DNA from: Methylococcaceae bacterium
GTDB lineage: Bacteria > Pseudomonadota > Gammaproteobacteria > Methylococcales > Methylomonadaceae
Assembly: GCA_030693065.1 (NCBI GenBank)
Contig: JAUYBL010000036.1
Location: 62,001-126,000 of the forward strand
Direction: 5' to 3'
DNA length: 64,000 nucleotides
The notes beneath the pieces were generated by a model. It worked only from the letters and a program-made list of their open reading frames with translations. It was not told where the DNA came from and did no database searches. The translations under genes were made by a program, and so were the position numbers. Positions 55,215 to 63,918 of this stretch are shown here, one piece after another. Every line of letters begins with the position of its first letter. Position 1 is the first letter of the stretch.

Positions 55215-56474
55215 ATGCGTATTTTATCTCGCATCACGATTTTATTGCTGGGCATAGCCTTTGTTCTATGTGCCTTATTGGTATTTTTTGGTGTTGGCGA
55301 CCGGCCCGACTTAGTTGTAGGCTGGACACTGACCCGTGATGATATTGTCAGAGCCAAAAAAATCTTGCATGAAGGCGCAAAAACCAAGCCGGACGCCATT
55401 GGTACGATAGAGCTGAGCGAAGAAGATATAAATTTAGCGACCAATTACTTGCTCAATCGCTACAGTAAAAGCGCGGTTGATATACAGATAAAAAATAACA
55501 AGTTGCGTTTTATTGTCTCCATGACATTGCCGGATAATCCCTTAGGAAAATATCTCAACATCAGCTTTCGCCTGGGGAATGAAAACGACGAGCCACTGCC
55601 TAGCTTTACTAAATTCAAAGTCGGTAAATTGCTGCTACCTGCCGACTTTGCGGCTTGGGTTATTGATAATGTGATTCGTCATTCGTCATTAAATGAATAT
55701 TTCATTCTGGCCACTCGTCCACTTAAATCAGTACAAATTGACGATCAGAAAGTCACTATCACTTACTTCTCCAATCTAAACTCGTTAATCGAAGCCCAAA
55801 ACTTTTTGACTAACCGAGGAGATACTCATACTCACACCATCTATCAGCAGAAACTTGCAGAAATAATTGCCCAACATGATCCGGAGTGGCTTTTATCTCT
55901 AGCTGATTTATTAAAGCCATTATTTGCACTCGCCTACCAACGTTCAACGCTAGAAAATGCCATAGAAGAAAATAAGATCGTCATTTTCACTATTAATGAT
56001 TATGTCAACAAAGGGATTATGTCTAAAAGTAGCCCTGTTATTTCTGCAAGCCAAAAACAGTACCCGGCTTATTTATACAAACGCGTCGATCTGGCTCAAC
56101 ATTTTATTGGTTCTGCCGCCATAACGGCATCTGCCAATGGTCAAATATCAAAGTTAGTTGGCGAAGAAAAGGAATTGAGCGACGCCAAAGTCGGTAGCGG
56201 CTTTAGCTTTATAGATTTAACTGCAGATAAAGCAGGTACCCGCTTTGGCGAAATGGCTACAGCATCCGCCGCAAGTGCCAGAAAAATCCAGCAGGCTGTA
56301 TCACAAATCAATGATTACAAGGACTTCATGCCTGATCCCCGCGATCTTCCCGAGCACATGAATGAAGAAGAGTTCAGGCAACGATTCGACTCTATAAACA
56401 GCCCCAAGTATCAGGAAATTTCAAAACTCATTGATGCCCGTATCGCGGCGCTGGCAATTTACAATCGCCCATAA
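55215..56474 (+). CDS. Hypothetical membrane-anchored protein downstream of ppx
   Basis: 419 residues. An N-terminal hydrophobic segment (ITILLLGIAFVLCALLVFFG) precedes a soluble, mixed alpha/beta region; I see no known motif. The middle (ELSEEDINLATNYLLNRY, LPDNPLGKYLNISFRLG) and the end (DFMPDPRDLPEHMNEEEFRQ) look regular and well conserved rather than spurious. It starts 8 bp after ppx and ends at a terminator shared with ccpA, so it is in the ppx operon. Topology suggests a periplasmic domain. A role in polyphosphate handling is only suggested by position. Confidence 0.8.
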   Translation: MRILSRITILLLGIAFVLCALLVFFGVGDRPDLVVGWTLTRDDIVRAKKILHEGAKTKPDAIGTIELSEEDINLATNYLLNRYSKSAVDIQIKNNKLRFIVSMTLPDNPLGKYLNISFRLGNENDEPLPSFTKFKVGKLLLPADFAAWVIDNVIRHSSLNEYFILATRPLKSVQIDDQKVTITYFSNLNSLIEAQNFLTNRGDTHTHTIYQQKLAEIIAQHDPEWLLSLADLLKPLFALAYQRSTLENAIEENKIVIFTINDYVNKGIMSKSSPVISASQKQYPAYLYKRVDLAQHFIGSAAITASANGQISKLVGEEKELSDAKVGSGFSFIDLTADKAGTRFGEMATASAASARKIQQAVSQINDYKDFMPDPRDLPEHMNEEEFRQRFDSINSPKYQEISKLIDARIAALAIYNRP

Positions 56475-56497
56475 AAAAGGGAGCTAAAAGCTCCCTT
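56473..56497 (-). terminator. Rho-independent terminator between convergent operons
   Basis: AAGGGAGC and GCTCCCTT form a perfect 8-bp stem with a 5-base loop. On the minus strand six T follow, so it terminates the cytochrome c peroxidase gene; on the plus strand it may also end the ppx operon. Confidence 0.85.
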
Positions 56498-56521
56498 AAG
56501 CACAGCTAAATCTATTAGGAT

Positions 56522-57529
56522 TTAGTTAGTAAAACTTTTACCTGGTGTACCTGGTAATGTTGGGAATTTTTGTTTAGGAAACTCACCAGTCAAACCATTC
56601 AGAAAAGCGACAATATCGGCAGTTTCATCTTTGGACAAATCTTTACCCAATTGCAATTTAGCCATCAACTTGACAGTTTCATCTAATGTTTTGGCTGAGC
56701 CATTATGAAGATAAGGCGCTGTCAGCGCGATGTTACGCAAAGTTGGCACTTTCCAGAGATGTTCATCTTCAACTTTTTTGCTAACTTCAGCCAAGCCTTT
56801 GTCTTTGCTGAAATGATGACTTGCCTCTAAAGTTCCATTAGCAATTACCGGGAATTTTTGGAACACACCAGGTCCGTTAAATGCTGGTCCGCTATGGCAT
56901 CCAGTACAACCCAATTCAGCAACCTTTTCCAAGCCTCTAACTTGTTGCGCTGTCAATGCGGATTTATCTCCAGCTACGTAGCGATCGTAAGGACTATTAG
57001 GCGTAATAAGTGTTCTTTCATACGCCGCGATTGCCTTGGTAGCGTTTTCTTTAGAAATTGAATCCTTACCAAACACTTGTTCAAACGTAGTGACGTAACC
57101 ATCAATGGTTTTTAAACGAGCCACGACATCATCCCAGCTGGCCATACCCATTTCAATTGGATTTGTCACAGGGCCGGCAGCTTGCTCTTCAAGGCTTGCA
57201 GCCCTACCGTCCCAAAACTGTACCTTATTAAATGCCGCATTCCATACCGTAGGCGCACTACGTCCGCCTGTTTGACCATTGACACCCACCGAATTTGGAC
57301 GATTATCTTCTCCGCCCAGCGAAGTGTTATGACAAGACGCACATGAAACCGTACCAGTCGATGATAAGCGTGGATCATGGTATAGCAATTGACCTAATTC
57401 TACCTTGGCAGCTGTAGTCGCATTATCTGCAGGAGCTGGCGCCTCTGTAGGTAAAGCTTCCCACGCATAAGCCACTGAAATTGAACTTGCTAATGCTAAC
57501 GCTGTTACCAGCGACCGTATTTTAAACAT
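56522..57529 (-). CDS. Di-heme cytochrome c peroxidase
   Basis: 335 residues from the ATG at 57529 with GGAGGAAGG just upstream; an in-frame TTG at 57541 lies inside that site. Signal peptide ends AYA. Two CXXCH heme sites: SCASCHN (about 61) and GCTGCHSGPAFNG (about 207). GQTGGRSAPTVWNAAFNKVQ, FWDGRAASLEEQAAGPVTNP and KVPTLRNIALTAPYLHNGSA are characteristic of the MauG/CcpA family. It reduces hydrogen peroxide in the periplasm using small cytochromes. Single gene with a terminator. Confidence 0.95.
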   Translation of the reverse strand: MFKIRSLVTALALASSISVAYAWEALPTEAPAPADNATTAAKVELGQLLYHDPRLSSTGTVSCASCHNTSLGGEDNRPNSVGVNGQTGGRSAPTVWNAAFNKVQFWDGRAASLEEQAAGPVTNPIEMGMASWDDVVARLKTIDGYVTTFEQVFGKDSISKENATKAIAAYERTLITPNSPYDRYVAGDKSALTAQQVRGLEKVAELGCTGCHSGPAFNGPGVFQKFPVIANGTLEASHHFSKDKGLAEVSKKVEDEHLWKVPTLRNIALTAPYLHNGSAKTLDETVKLMAKLQLGKDLSKDETADIVAFLNGLTGEFPKQKFPTLPGTPGKSFTN

Positions 57530-57739
57530 ACCTTCCTCCAAGCTATCGTTATAAAAAGCAGCAATCTTTTGATATTCACTGCGGGTAGTTTGTGATTTCT
57601 GCTGAAATTAATTTTATGCAATGCTTAAGTTTTAAAAATCTCACCTAAAACTTTGCACATTCAAATAACCCAGCAAAATTGTATGACAAGCGACTAATAA
57701 GGTAAAACTTAAATCAACGAATCCACTGACTTTTAGCGA

Positions 57740-58651
57740 TTACTGCTCGTCACTCAGCGCTGAAAATAGTGCAATGGCCTCTTCAAGCTTACTGTATTTA
57801 AATTCAAAACAATCGCATTGCTCAATCATCTCTGCCAATTTTTCAAATCCTTGCACACCCAGCACACTGTAATTAAATGCATTTTCAGCCGCACTTAGCA
57901 TTGCTCGGCCTTTACTCAAAGGCGTTAATTCAGTTTCTGAATCTGGGGTATATTTTGGAAAAATCAATTTCGACGGAACTGCAGGTTGGTTTGACAATTG
58001 AATGCTTTGCTCCGGTGCGCACATGTGGCTAATTGAGCCTTTCGCAGTACCGGTCACAAGTTGTCCAAACTCAGCGCCAGGAGAAAATTGTTGAATAACC
58101 TCAATGGATTTATTTTTTAAACTGACTGGCCGAGGCACCGGATAAATTTTCCCATCCGTCATAGATAACAAAGTCATTTCATCCGAAAGCAGCCGCCAAC
58201 CGGAACAGACTAACGCCGCGCACAAAGTGCTTTTACCGCTGCCCGGTGTACCAGGAAATATAAACGCTAAGCCATTACGCTCAACTACGGCGGCATGCAT
58301 TATCAAATATTGATTTGAATGATTAGCGATGCACCAATTTAAACCCCATTCAAAAAAGGCAGCGGCTTGCGCGTAAGGTAACGGCTTAAACGGCACATAA
58401 CCGTCAAAGTAGAAACTAACTTGCGGCCTGAAGTAACGACGTAATTTGGAAGGTGCAGATAAATCAACATGAAAGTCGATAAAATCATTTTCATTAATTA
58501 ATTGGTGGGGGCCATAAAGACGCTGAATATGATCACTAACATCGGCAATTGACGAAGTTAAACAAATATTAAAGCAACCCAATCTAAAGCGTAATCCATT
58601 TACGATTTGATGCTTTAGCTGATGTTTTGGTAAAGATTCTATGTTATTCAC
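57740..58651 (-). CDS. HprK-related kinase A
   Basis: 303 residues; GTG start in a GTGA overlap with the PqqD-like gene. Walker A FIFPGTPGSGKSTLCAAL (about 130-147) and LLSDEMTLLSM resemble HPr kinase/phosphorylase and PEPCK-type folds. The N-terminal 120 residues are shared by the HprK-related kinase A group (TIGR04352 as I recall). True HPr kinase phosphorylates a serine on HPr; homologues in lasso-peptide clusters phosphorylate the precursor peptide. Here no HPr or lasso genes lie nearby; the likely target is the Tat-signal protein encoded upstream. That is inference from the gene neighbourhood. Confidence 0.82.
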   Translation of the reverse strand: MNNIESLPKHQLKHQIVNGLRFRLGCFNICLTSSIADVSDHIQRLYGPHQLINENDFIDFHVDLSAPSKLRRYFRPQVSFYFDGYVPFKPLPYAQAAAFFEWGLNWCIANHSNQYLIMHAAVVERNGLAFIFPGTPGSGKSTLCAALVCSGWRLLSDEMTLLSMTDGKIYPVPRPVSLKNKSIEVIQQFSPGAEFGQLVTGTAKGSISHMCAPEQSIQLSNQPAVPSKLIFPKYTPDSETELTPLSKGRAMLSAAENAFNYSVLGVQGFEKLAEMIEQCDCFEFKYSKLEEAIALFSALSDEQ

Positions 58652-58962
58652 GCACGTTGATTGGTAACGTTTAACAAATCTAGCGCGACAAAGCGATCGA
58701 TAAAAACATCCAAATAATTATTAATGTCCAGCCAAGTTAACTCGGCAAAGTTTTTAACCAACTTTTTTAATAAGTCATCTCTGGACATTTCTTGTGTATT
58801 CAAACTACAAAGTAGTTCACCACTAATTTCATCTAATAGGTGAGTGTCGCCAGACAAATGATCATAAATCACATATTCATCTTGCAACTTTATGAAGTTA
58901 ATCTTAACTTTAACACCAATAATATTGTCTACTTTAGCGCCAATTAAAAGCTCATTGTCCAT
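58648..58962 (-). CDS. PqqD-like peptide chaperone of the HprK-related system
   Basis: 104 residues from the ATG at 58962. KLQDEYVIYDHLSGDTHLLD, then LLCSLNT and a winged-helix-like C-terminal part (DDLLKKLVKNFAELTWLDIN) fit the PqqD family, which binds leader peptides of modified precursors. The family occurs beside HprK-related kinase A. It begins 18 bp after the stop of the Tat-signal gene and overlaps the kinase by 4 bp, so all three form one operon. Confidence 0.78.
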   Translation of the reverse strand: MDNELLIGAKVDNIIGVKVKINFIKLQDEYVIYDHLSGDTHLLDEISGELLCSLNTQEMSRDDLLKKLVKNFAELTWLDINNYLDVFIDRFVALDLLNVTNQRA

Positions 58963-58980
58963 CAAAATAATACCGTCTAA

Positions 58981-59871
58981 TTACTTCCATGTTGCTTCAA
59001 GAAAAGATTCAAACGTATATCCTTTAGGGATATTAAAAGTTCCTGCTGCCAAATCTCTTACATTTTGTTCTGATAATGCATAATTTTTAATAATTTTTGT
59101 ATTCAAAAAAGCGGTGGCTAAATAAGATTCTTTTTTGTATTGATTGGTGTTATTTAGAATTTCTCTAAAAGTCACATCAGGACCAGTGCCAAAAATACCT
59201 TTATAAGTTGCTCCGCCGGTAAATGTGTAAAAAGTAGAGGATTGGAGTTTTTCTGAAGTCGTTAAAGTAGTGCTGTTACCCATTTTAAAGTAAGTAGTAT
59301 TAGCAGGTGGTTTACTAACTGAGGTAAAGGTAATGCTCTTAACTTGAGAACCTTTTTCATCAAAAATGCTTTCTACTCGTGGTTCATATTTATTACGATC
59401 GCCAAACTTCACACCGCCAACCCAAGAGTAAGATGAATCTTTGCTAGGCTCTGCAATCAAATTGATGGTGTGCGTTGTAACTTTATTATTATTTTTATTT
59501 TGAAGCTTACTCACGACAACACAAGTGTCTCTGATTGGATCAGTCTTAGTCCATTTACTATCATCCCTTACAATATAACTCTGAAAATTATTCTGACTGG
59601 TAATACCGCTAGCTGTGCCGACCGTTGGTATTGTAGGCTGCCCTGAAATCGCCACGGTAGAATTGAATCCAGCTACACAACTACCAGTGCCGACATGAGA
59701 TTCATTACCCGACGCACTTTCCGAAGCACACAAAGCTCCAAATACTGACCGACTAGACAAAGTTAACACTACCGGCGTTGTTATCCCTGCCCCTTTGATA
59801 AAACGCCGTCTATTAGTTACGTCCTCTTCTGGTTTTATACTAACCTGAATTTCTTGCTCTTGATTGTTCAT
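58981..59871 (-). CDS. Tat-signal hypothetical protein, candidate substrate of the HprK/PqqD pair
   Basis: 296 residues; AGGTGAG six bases before the ATG. The first 18 residues are polar (MNNQEQEIQVSIKPEEDV), followed by NRRRFIKGAGITTPVVLTLS, a twin-arginine signal, and SRSVFG before the likely cleavage site. Just after it comes ALCASESASGNESHVGTGSC, rich in serine and with two cysteines. The remainder is Ser/Thr-rich with no motif I know. The long polar lead before RRRF is unusual for a Tat signal and could be a recognition leader for the PqqD-like protein. It leads the operon. Function unknown; substrate role is a hypothesis. Confidence 0.75.
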   Translation of the reverse strand: MNNQEQEIQVSIKPEEDVTNRRRFIKGAGITTPVVLTLSSRSVFGALCASESASGNESHVGTGSCVAGFNSTVAISGQPTIPTVGTASGITSQNNFQSYIVRDDSKWTKTDPIRDTCVVVSKLQNKNNNKVTTHTINLIAEPSKDSSYSWVGGVKFGDRNKYEPRVESIFDEKGSQVKSITFTSVSKPPANTTYFKMGNSTTLTTSEKLQSSTFYTFTGGATYKGIFGTGPDVTFREILNNTNQYKKESYLATAFLNTKIIKNYALSEQNVRDLAAGTFNIPKGYTFESFLEATWK

Positions 59872-60128
59872 AATTTCTCACCTGCTATCTGAATGTATTA
59901 AAAATACTTAACCTAAAAACCATTAAATCTAATCCGAAAAACCTTAATCTGACCCAACTCTAACAAATAATCTTATCTTTGTATATTCAAGATACACAAT
60001 CTATTCATTCTCGATTTTTGTTTGATATTTCAATTTGTTATCTGCATTACGAACAGTCAAAATTTTTCATATTCCTGTCATTATTTGTTCGTTGCAGGTT
60101 TATGCTAATGGATAGCTTCCCTCTCAAT

Positions 60129-60908
60129 CTATACAGAGACTGATTTAAATAATGTACAAAAGTTTTTTGTTGATAATTCAGCAACATCATTCGCTGCAAT
60201 ACCCCGTAACTCAGCAACATGCTCGGCAACATAGCGAACATAGGTCGGGTAATTGGGCCTTCCACGAAATGGCACTGGCGCTAAATACGGCGAATCAGTT
60301 TCGATAAGGAAACGGTCGGCAGGCACTTTTTTAGCGACTTCTTTAATTTCTTTGGCGCTATTGAATGTCACAATGCCGGAAAAGGAAATGTAAAAATTCA
60401 AATCCATTGCTTGCTTTGCAAATTCCCAATCTTCAGTGAAGCAGTGAATAATCCCCCCTACTTCGCTTGCGCCCTCTTCTTTTAATATTCTTAGCGTATC
60501 CAGCTTGGCTTCGCGGGTATGGATAATTAATGGTTTGTTTAGAGCTTTGGCGGCATTAATATGATTTCTGAAACGCTGTTGCTGCCAGTTTAAATCACCT
60601 TCACTGCGAAAATAATCAAGCCCTGTCTCGCCGATAGCAATAACCTTATCTTGACGACCCAAAGCGATAAGCTCATCAACGCTGGGATCTTTGCCATCTT
60701 GCTCATTAGGATGCACACCGACACTGACCGATATTTGCGCATAAGGCGCAACCAGCGCCAGCATTGCCGGATAAGCTTCCAAATCGATAGCAATACATAA
60801 AAGGTGTTCAATATGCTGATTTTTTACTTCATTCATGAAGCAGGAAAAATCATGGTTGTATGGCGCCAGATCAAGGCGATCGAGATGGCAGTGGGAATCT
60901 ATAAGCAT
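60129..60908 (-). CDS. tatD: TatD family metal-dependent hydrolase
   Basis: 259 residues with the TatD barrel motifs: IDSHCHLDRLDL (about 3-14), VSVGVHPNEQ, AIGETGLDYFRSEGDLNWQQ, IIHTREAKLDTL, GIIHCFTEDWEFA, LIETDSPYLAPVPFRGRPN. The position downstream of holB and pilZ matches the usual ycfH/tatD gene. It acts as a 3'-5' DNase or quality-control hydrolase in the cytoplasm. The 257-bp gap between it and the next cluster (59872-60128) shows nothing notable. Confidence 0.95.
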   Translation of the reverse strand: MLIDSHCHLDRLDLAPYNHDFSCFMNEVKNQHIEHLLCIAIDLEAYPAMLALVAPYAQISVSVGVHPNEQDGKDPSVDELIALGRQDKVIAIGETGLDYFRSEGDLNWQQQRFRNHINAAKALNKPLIIHTREAKLDTLRILKEEGASEVGGIIHCFTEDWEFAKQAMDLNFYISFSGIVTFNSAKEIKEVAKKVPADRFLIETDSPYLAPVPFRGRPNYPTYVRYVAEHVAELRGIAANDVAELSTKNFCTLFKSVSV

Positions 60909-60931
60909 GGGTAATAATTCAAGTAATGGAG

Positions 60932-61282
60932 CTACATCGTATGGGTCGCGCGATCATTTTCTAATGCGCCAGCCAAATAGGTTTCAATTTTATTACGTGC
61001 CAGCCCACCGTCTTGGTCACTAAATTGCACCCCAATACCAGCAGCACGATAGCCTTCTGAGCCAGTCGGGGTCTTCCAGATTATTTTCCCGGCGATGGGT
61101 AAGCGCTCTGTTTCTTCCATTAAATTGAGCAACATAAATACTTCTTGGCCCATTTCATAGTTGCGATTGGTAGGTATAAACAAGCCGCCGTTAATCACGA
61201 AGGGCATGTAAGCAGCATACAACGCGCTTTTATCTTTAATGGAAAGTGACAATATGCCTTGCCTGGGGGATGCTTCAGCCAT
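60932..61282 (-). CDS. pilZ: PilZ domain protein
   Basis: 116 residues. PRQGILSLSIKDKSALYAAY, VINGGLFIPTNRNYEMGQEV and GKIIWKTPTGSEGYRAAGIG, then GVQFSDQDGG, match the short PilZ of Pseudomonas type IV pilus biogenesis, located in the same holB-pilZ-tatD order. This founding member does not carry the RxxxR c-di-GMP motif seen in other PilZ proteins; I see none here either. It supports type IV pilus assembly. It overlaps holB by 8 bp. Confidence 0.9.
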   Translation of the reverse strand: MAEASPRQGILSLSIKDKSALYAAYMPFVINGGLFIPTNRNYEMGQEVFMLLNLMEETERLPIAGKIIWKTPTGSEGYRAAGIGVQFSDQDGGLARNKIETYLAGALENDRATHTM

Positions 61283-62267
61283 GGTGTGTGCCTCGATTAA
61301 GTGCTTGCCATTGAATCAGGATGTCTTCAAACATCAACTGCTTGTTGATTTGCGTATCAAGCAATTGACGATTGAGCAGTAATAAATCATACAACTTATA
61401 AAGTTTTTTTAAGTTTAGTTGCTGAGCCAGTTCCTGCAAGGACTTGATAAGGTCGGGGTTATAAAGATCAGTTGCTTTGTCGTAAGCGCATTTAATTAAA
61501 TCAACTACCCAGGAGGTAATCCAAAACAGCAACGGACCTTCAGGCAATTTTTGCCACTCTTCAGCAATTAAGACTGGATGCGTTTGTTGCTTTGCAACCG
61601 CCAGCCAACTTTTAAAGCAATCATTACGTAGCTTAACATGACCACTTTTTGCAAAATCTTGGGCTTGTAATGGTGCGCCTTGGGCCAGGCTAAATAGTAT
61701 TTCTGGATCATCGTTTACAGCTTGTTGCTGTAACCAGCTAATAACGAGAGCTTTATCGGGTTTGTTGATGCTTATTTTCTGACATCGACTGACTATCGTT
61801 GCCGGTAATTTTCCGGGTCTATCGGTAATTAAAATAATGACAGTGCGCTCGTTAGGCTCTTCCAAGCATTTTAAGAACGCATTAGCTGAGTTATTAGTTA
61901 AGCTGTCAGCCGGATTGATAATAACTACACGATAGTTTTCAAATTGCGGTTTTAGGCTCAATTGATTAATTAAGCTACGAATTTGCTCTACCGCAATAGT
62001 TTTTTTGCTTTCCGCAGGTTTTATTACAATGTAGTCAGGGTGAGTATCGGCTTTAAGTAATAAACAACTTTGACACTCACCGCAGCTGAAACCTGCTTGT
62101 TGAGGATTGCTGCACAGCAACGCATAGGCAAATTGCTTGGCTAACGCAAGCTTGCCAAGCCCTGCATTACCACTAACCAATAATGCTTGGGGAATACGCT
62201 GTTGCAAAATATAGCCATGCAGCCTCTCCCAATCTTGTTGGAGCCAGGGATGCAATGTATTCAGCAT
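61275..62267 (-). CDS. holB: DNA polymerase III subunit delta'
   Basis: 330 residues. SGNAGLGKLALAKQFAYALL (about 33-52) carries the P-loop-like motif, which in delta' does not hydrolyse ATP; the cysteine cluster CGECQSCLLLKADTHPDY binds zinc; KCLEEPNERTVIILITDRPG and ATIVSRCQKISINKP are the SRC and sensor-like motifs. It is part of the clamp loader. It overlaps tmk by 7 bp and pilZ by 8 bp. Confidence 0.95.
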   Translation of the reverse strand: MLNTLHPWLQQDWERLHGYILQQRIPQALLVSGNAGLGKLALAKQFAYALLCSNPQQAGFSCGECQSCLLLKADTHPDYIVIKPAESKKTIAVEQIRSLINQLSLKPQFENYRVVIINPADSLTNNSANAFLKCLEEPNERTVIILITDRPGKLPATIVSRCQKISINKPDKALVISWLQQQAVNDDPEILFSLAQGAPLQAQDFAKSGHVKLRNDCFKSWLAVAKQQTHPVLIAEEWQKLPEGPLLFWITSWVVDLIKCAYDKATDLYNPDLIKSLQELAQQLNLKKLYKLYDLLLLNRQLLDTQINKQLMFEDILIQWQALNRGTHHG

Positions 62268-62893
62268 TGATTTCTAACCAAAAAACGCATGGCATCAATA
62301 ATTTCGCGTTGCACGTCCGTCAAAGGCTGATTTGCTCGTATTAACTTTATGCGCTGTGGATTTAATTCGGCCTGCAATAAATAGGCGCGGCGAACATGTT
62401 CAAAAAAACTGATGGTTTCAGCTTCAAAACGATCAAAAGCACCGCGTGTTTTAGCACGACGCATGCCCACTTCTACTGGCGCATCAAGTAACAATGTTAA
62501 ATCAGGCCTTAAAGAGCCTTGTACCAAGCTTTCCAAGTGTTCGATAGTGCTTATTCGCATATTACGCCCCCCGCCCTGATAGGCGTAAGTCGCATCGGTA
62601 AAGCGATCACATAACACCCATTTTCCTTGGGATAAGGCAGGCTCAATGACATGTTTAATGTGCTGGGACCTTGCGGCAAATACCAAAAGTAATTCAGCTT
62701 GCTCGGAGATTGTTTCGCTATGCGGATCCAGCAGTAATAAACGAATTTTCTCTGCAAGTGCCGTACCGCCAGGTTCTCGAGTGACAACCACCGGGATATT
62801 ATGATGAAGAAGATAATCCTTTATAAAGGTTAGATTGGTAGTTTTGCCAACGCCTTCACCACCTTCCAAGGTAATAAATTTACCTCTAATCAT
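62261..62893 (-). CDS. tmk: Thymidylate kinase
   Basis: 210 residues. P-loop ITLEGGEGVGKTTNL (about 7-21), TREPGGTALAEKIR, WVLCDRFTDATYAYQGGGR and LLLDAPVEVGMRRAKTRG are the thymidylate kinase motifs, here of the bacterial type with the lysine-free P-loop and arginine-bearing lid. It phosphorylates dTMP to dTDP. It overlaps mltG by 4 bp. Confidence 0.96.
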   Translation of the reverse strand: MIRGKFITLEGGEGVGKTTNLTFIKDYLLHHNIPVVVTREPGGTALAEKIRLLLLDPHSETISEQAELLLVFAARSQHIKHVIEPALSQGKWVLCDRFTDATYAYQGGGRNMRISTIEHLESLVQGSLRPDLTLLLDAPVEVGMRRAKTRGAFDRFEAETISFFEHVRRAYLLQAELNPQRIKLIRANQPLTDVQREIIDAMRFLVRNQC

Positions 62894-63918
62894 TTTTTCT
62901 TCCTTTGAAAACTATCTACTGCGGCATTGTGCTCTTTTATTGATGCTGAAAACACGTGAGTACCATCACCCTTGGCAACAAAATAAAGACTATCCCCATT
63001 TTCGGGATGTAAAGCAGCATGAATGGCATCACGGCCCGGCATGGCTATCGGCGTCGGCGGTAAGCCACTAATTACATAAGTATTGTAGGGAGTTGGCGCA
63101 ATCAAATCTTTGCTTCTAATGTCACCTTGGTAACTATCACCCATACCATAAATCACTGTTGGGTCAGTTTGTAATAACATGCCCTGTTGAAGCCTGCGCA
63201 CAAACACACCGGCAATTTGTGGACGCTCGGATTTTTCACCAGTTTCCTTTTCGACAATAGAAGCCAGAATTAACGCTTCATAAGGGGTCTTAAGCGGTAA
63301 CCCCTCTGCTCTAGCTTGCCATTCTTGTTGTAGCACCTGTTGCATTTTGTCGTAAGCTCTTTTCAACAAAGACACATCGGACATATGCTTTTCAAAAAAA
63401 TAGGTATCAGGAAATAACAAGCCTTCTAATGGCGCTATAGCGGTGGAACCAGACATCGGCAAGTGAATTAATTCACCACTTAATTGAGCCATTAAAGCAT
63501 CAAAAGTAGCGTTATTTAGAGTGTGTTCAAGGTAGGGATTTTTCTCAATTTCCTGACGAATTTCCTTATAACTCCAGCCCTCCGGAAAGGTAATAGCGTA
63601 CTGTTTGACTTTCCCATGAACAAATAAATCGAGAATTTCAGGGATGTTCAACCCAGGCGTTAACTCATATTCTCCGGTTTTAATTTTTGTCATCGCATTT
63701 TCTTGAAGAGCAATAACCTTAAACCAGAAAGGCTTAACAGTGAGCTTTTGGGCAAGCAGTTTGTCGGTAATCAGATTAAAAGAATCACCTTTTTCAATGG
63801 TTATAATTGATGATTGATAAACGACGGGTAAGTGCAAAGCATTTTGATAATCCATCCATAGCCAGCCACCCGAAAAACTCAACATCAATAATAAAAAACC
63901 AATAATTCTATTGCTCAT
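62890..63918 (-). CDS. mltG: Endolytic transglycosylase MltG (YceG-like)
   Basis: 342 residues from the ATG at 63918, which has AAGGGTG about eight bases upstream; an in-frame TTG further up is unlikely. One N-terminal membrane helix, a LysM-like part (TIEKGDSFNLITDKLLAQKL), then ITFPEGWSYKEI, LEGLLFPDTYFFEKHMS, ALILASIVEKETGEKSER with the catalytic glutamate (about 218), and TDPTVIYGMGD. It cuts nascent peptidoglycan in the periplasm. It overlaps the end of pabC by 11 bp. Confidence 0.95.
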   Translation of the reverse strand: MSNRIIGFLLLMLSFSGGWLWMDYQNALHLPVVYQSSIITIEKGDSFNLITDKLLAQKLTVKPFWFKVIALQENAMTKIKTGEYELTPGLNIPEILDLFVHGKVKQYAITFPEGWSYKEIRQEIEKNPYLEHTLNNATFDALMAQLSGELIHLPMSGSTAIAPLEGLLFPDTYFFEKHMSDVSLLKRAYDKMQQVLQQEWQARAEGLPLKTPYEALILASIVEKETGEKSERPQIAGVFVRRLQQGMLLQTDPTVIYGMGDSYQGDIRSKDLIAPTPYNTYVISGLPPTPIAMPGRDAIHAALHPENGDSLYFVAKGDGTHVFSASIKEHNAAVDSFQRKKK

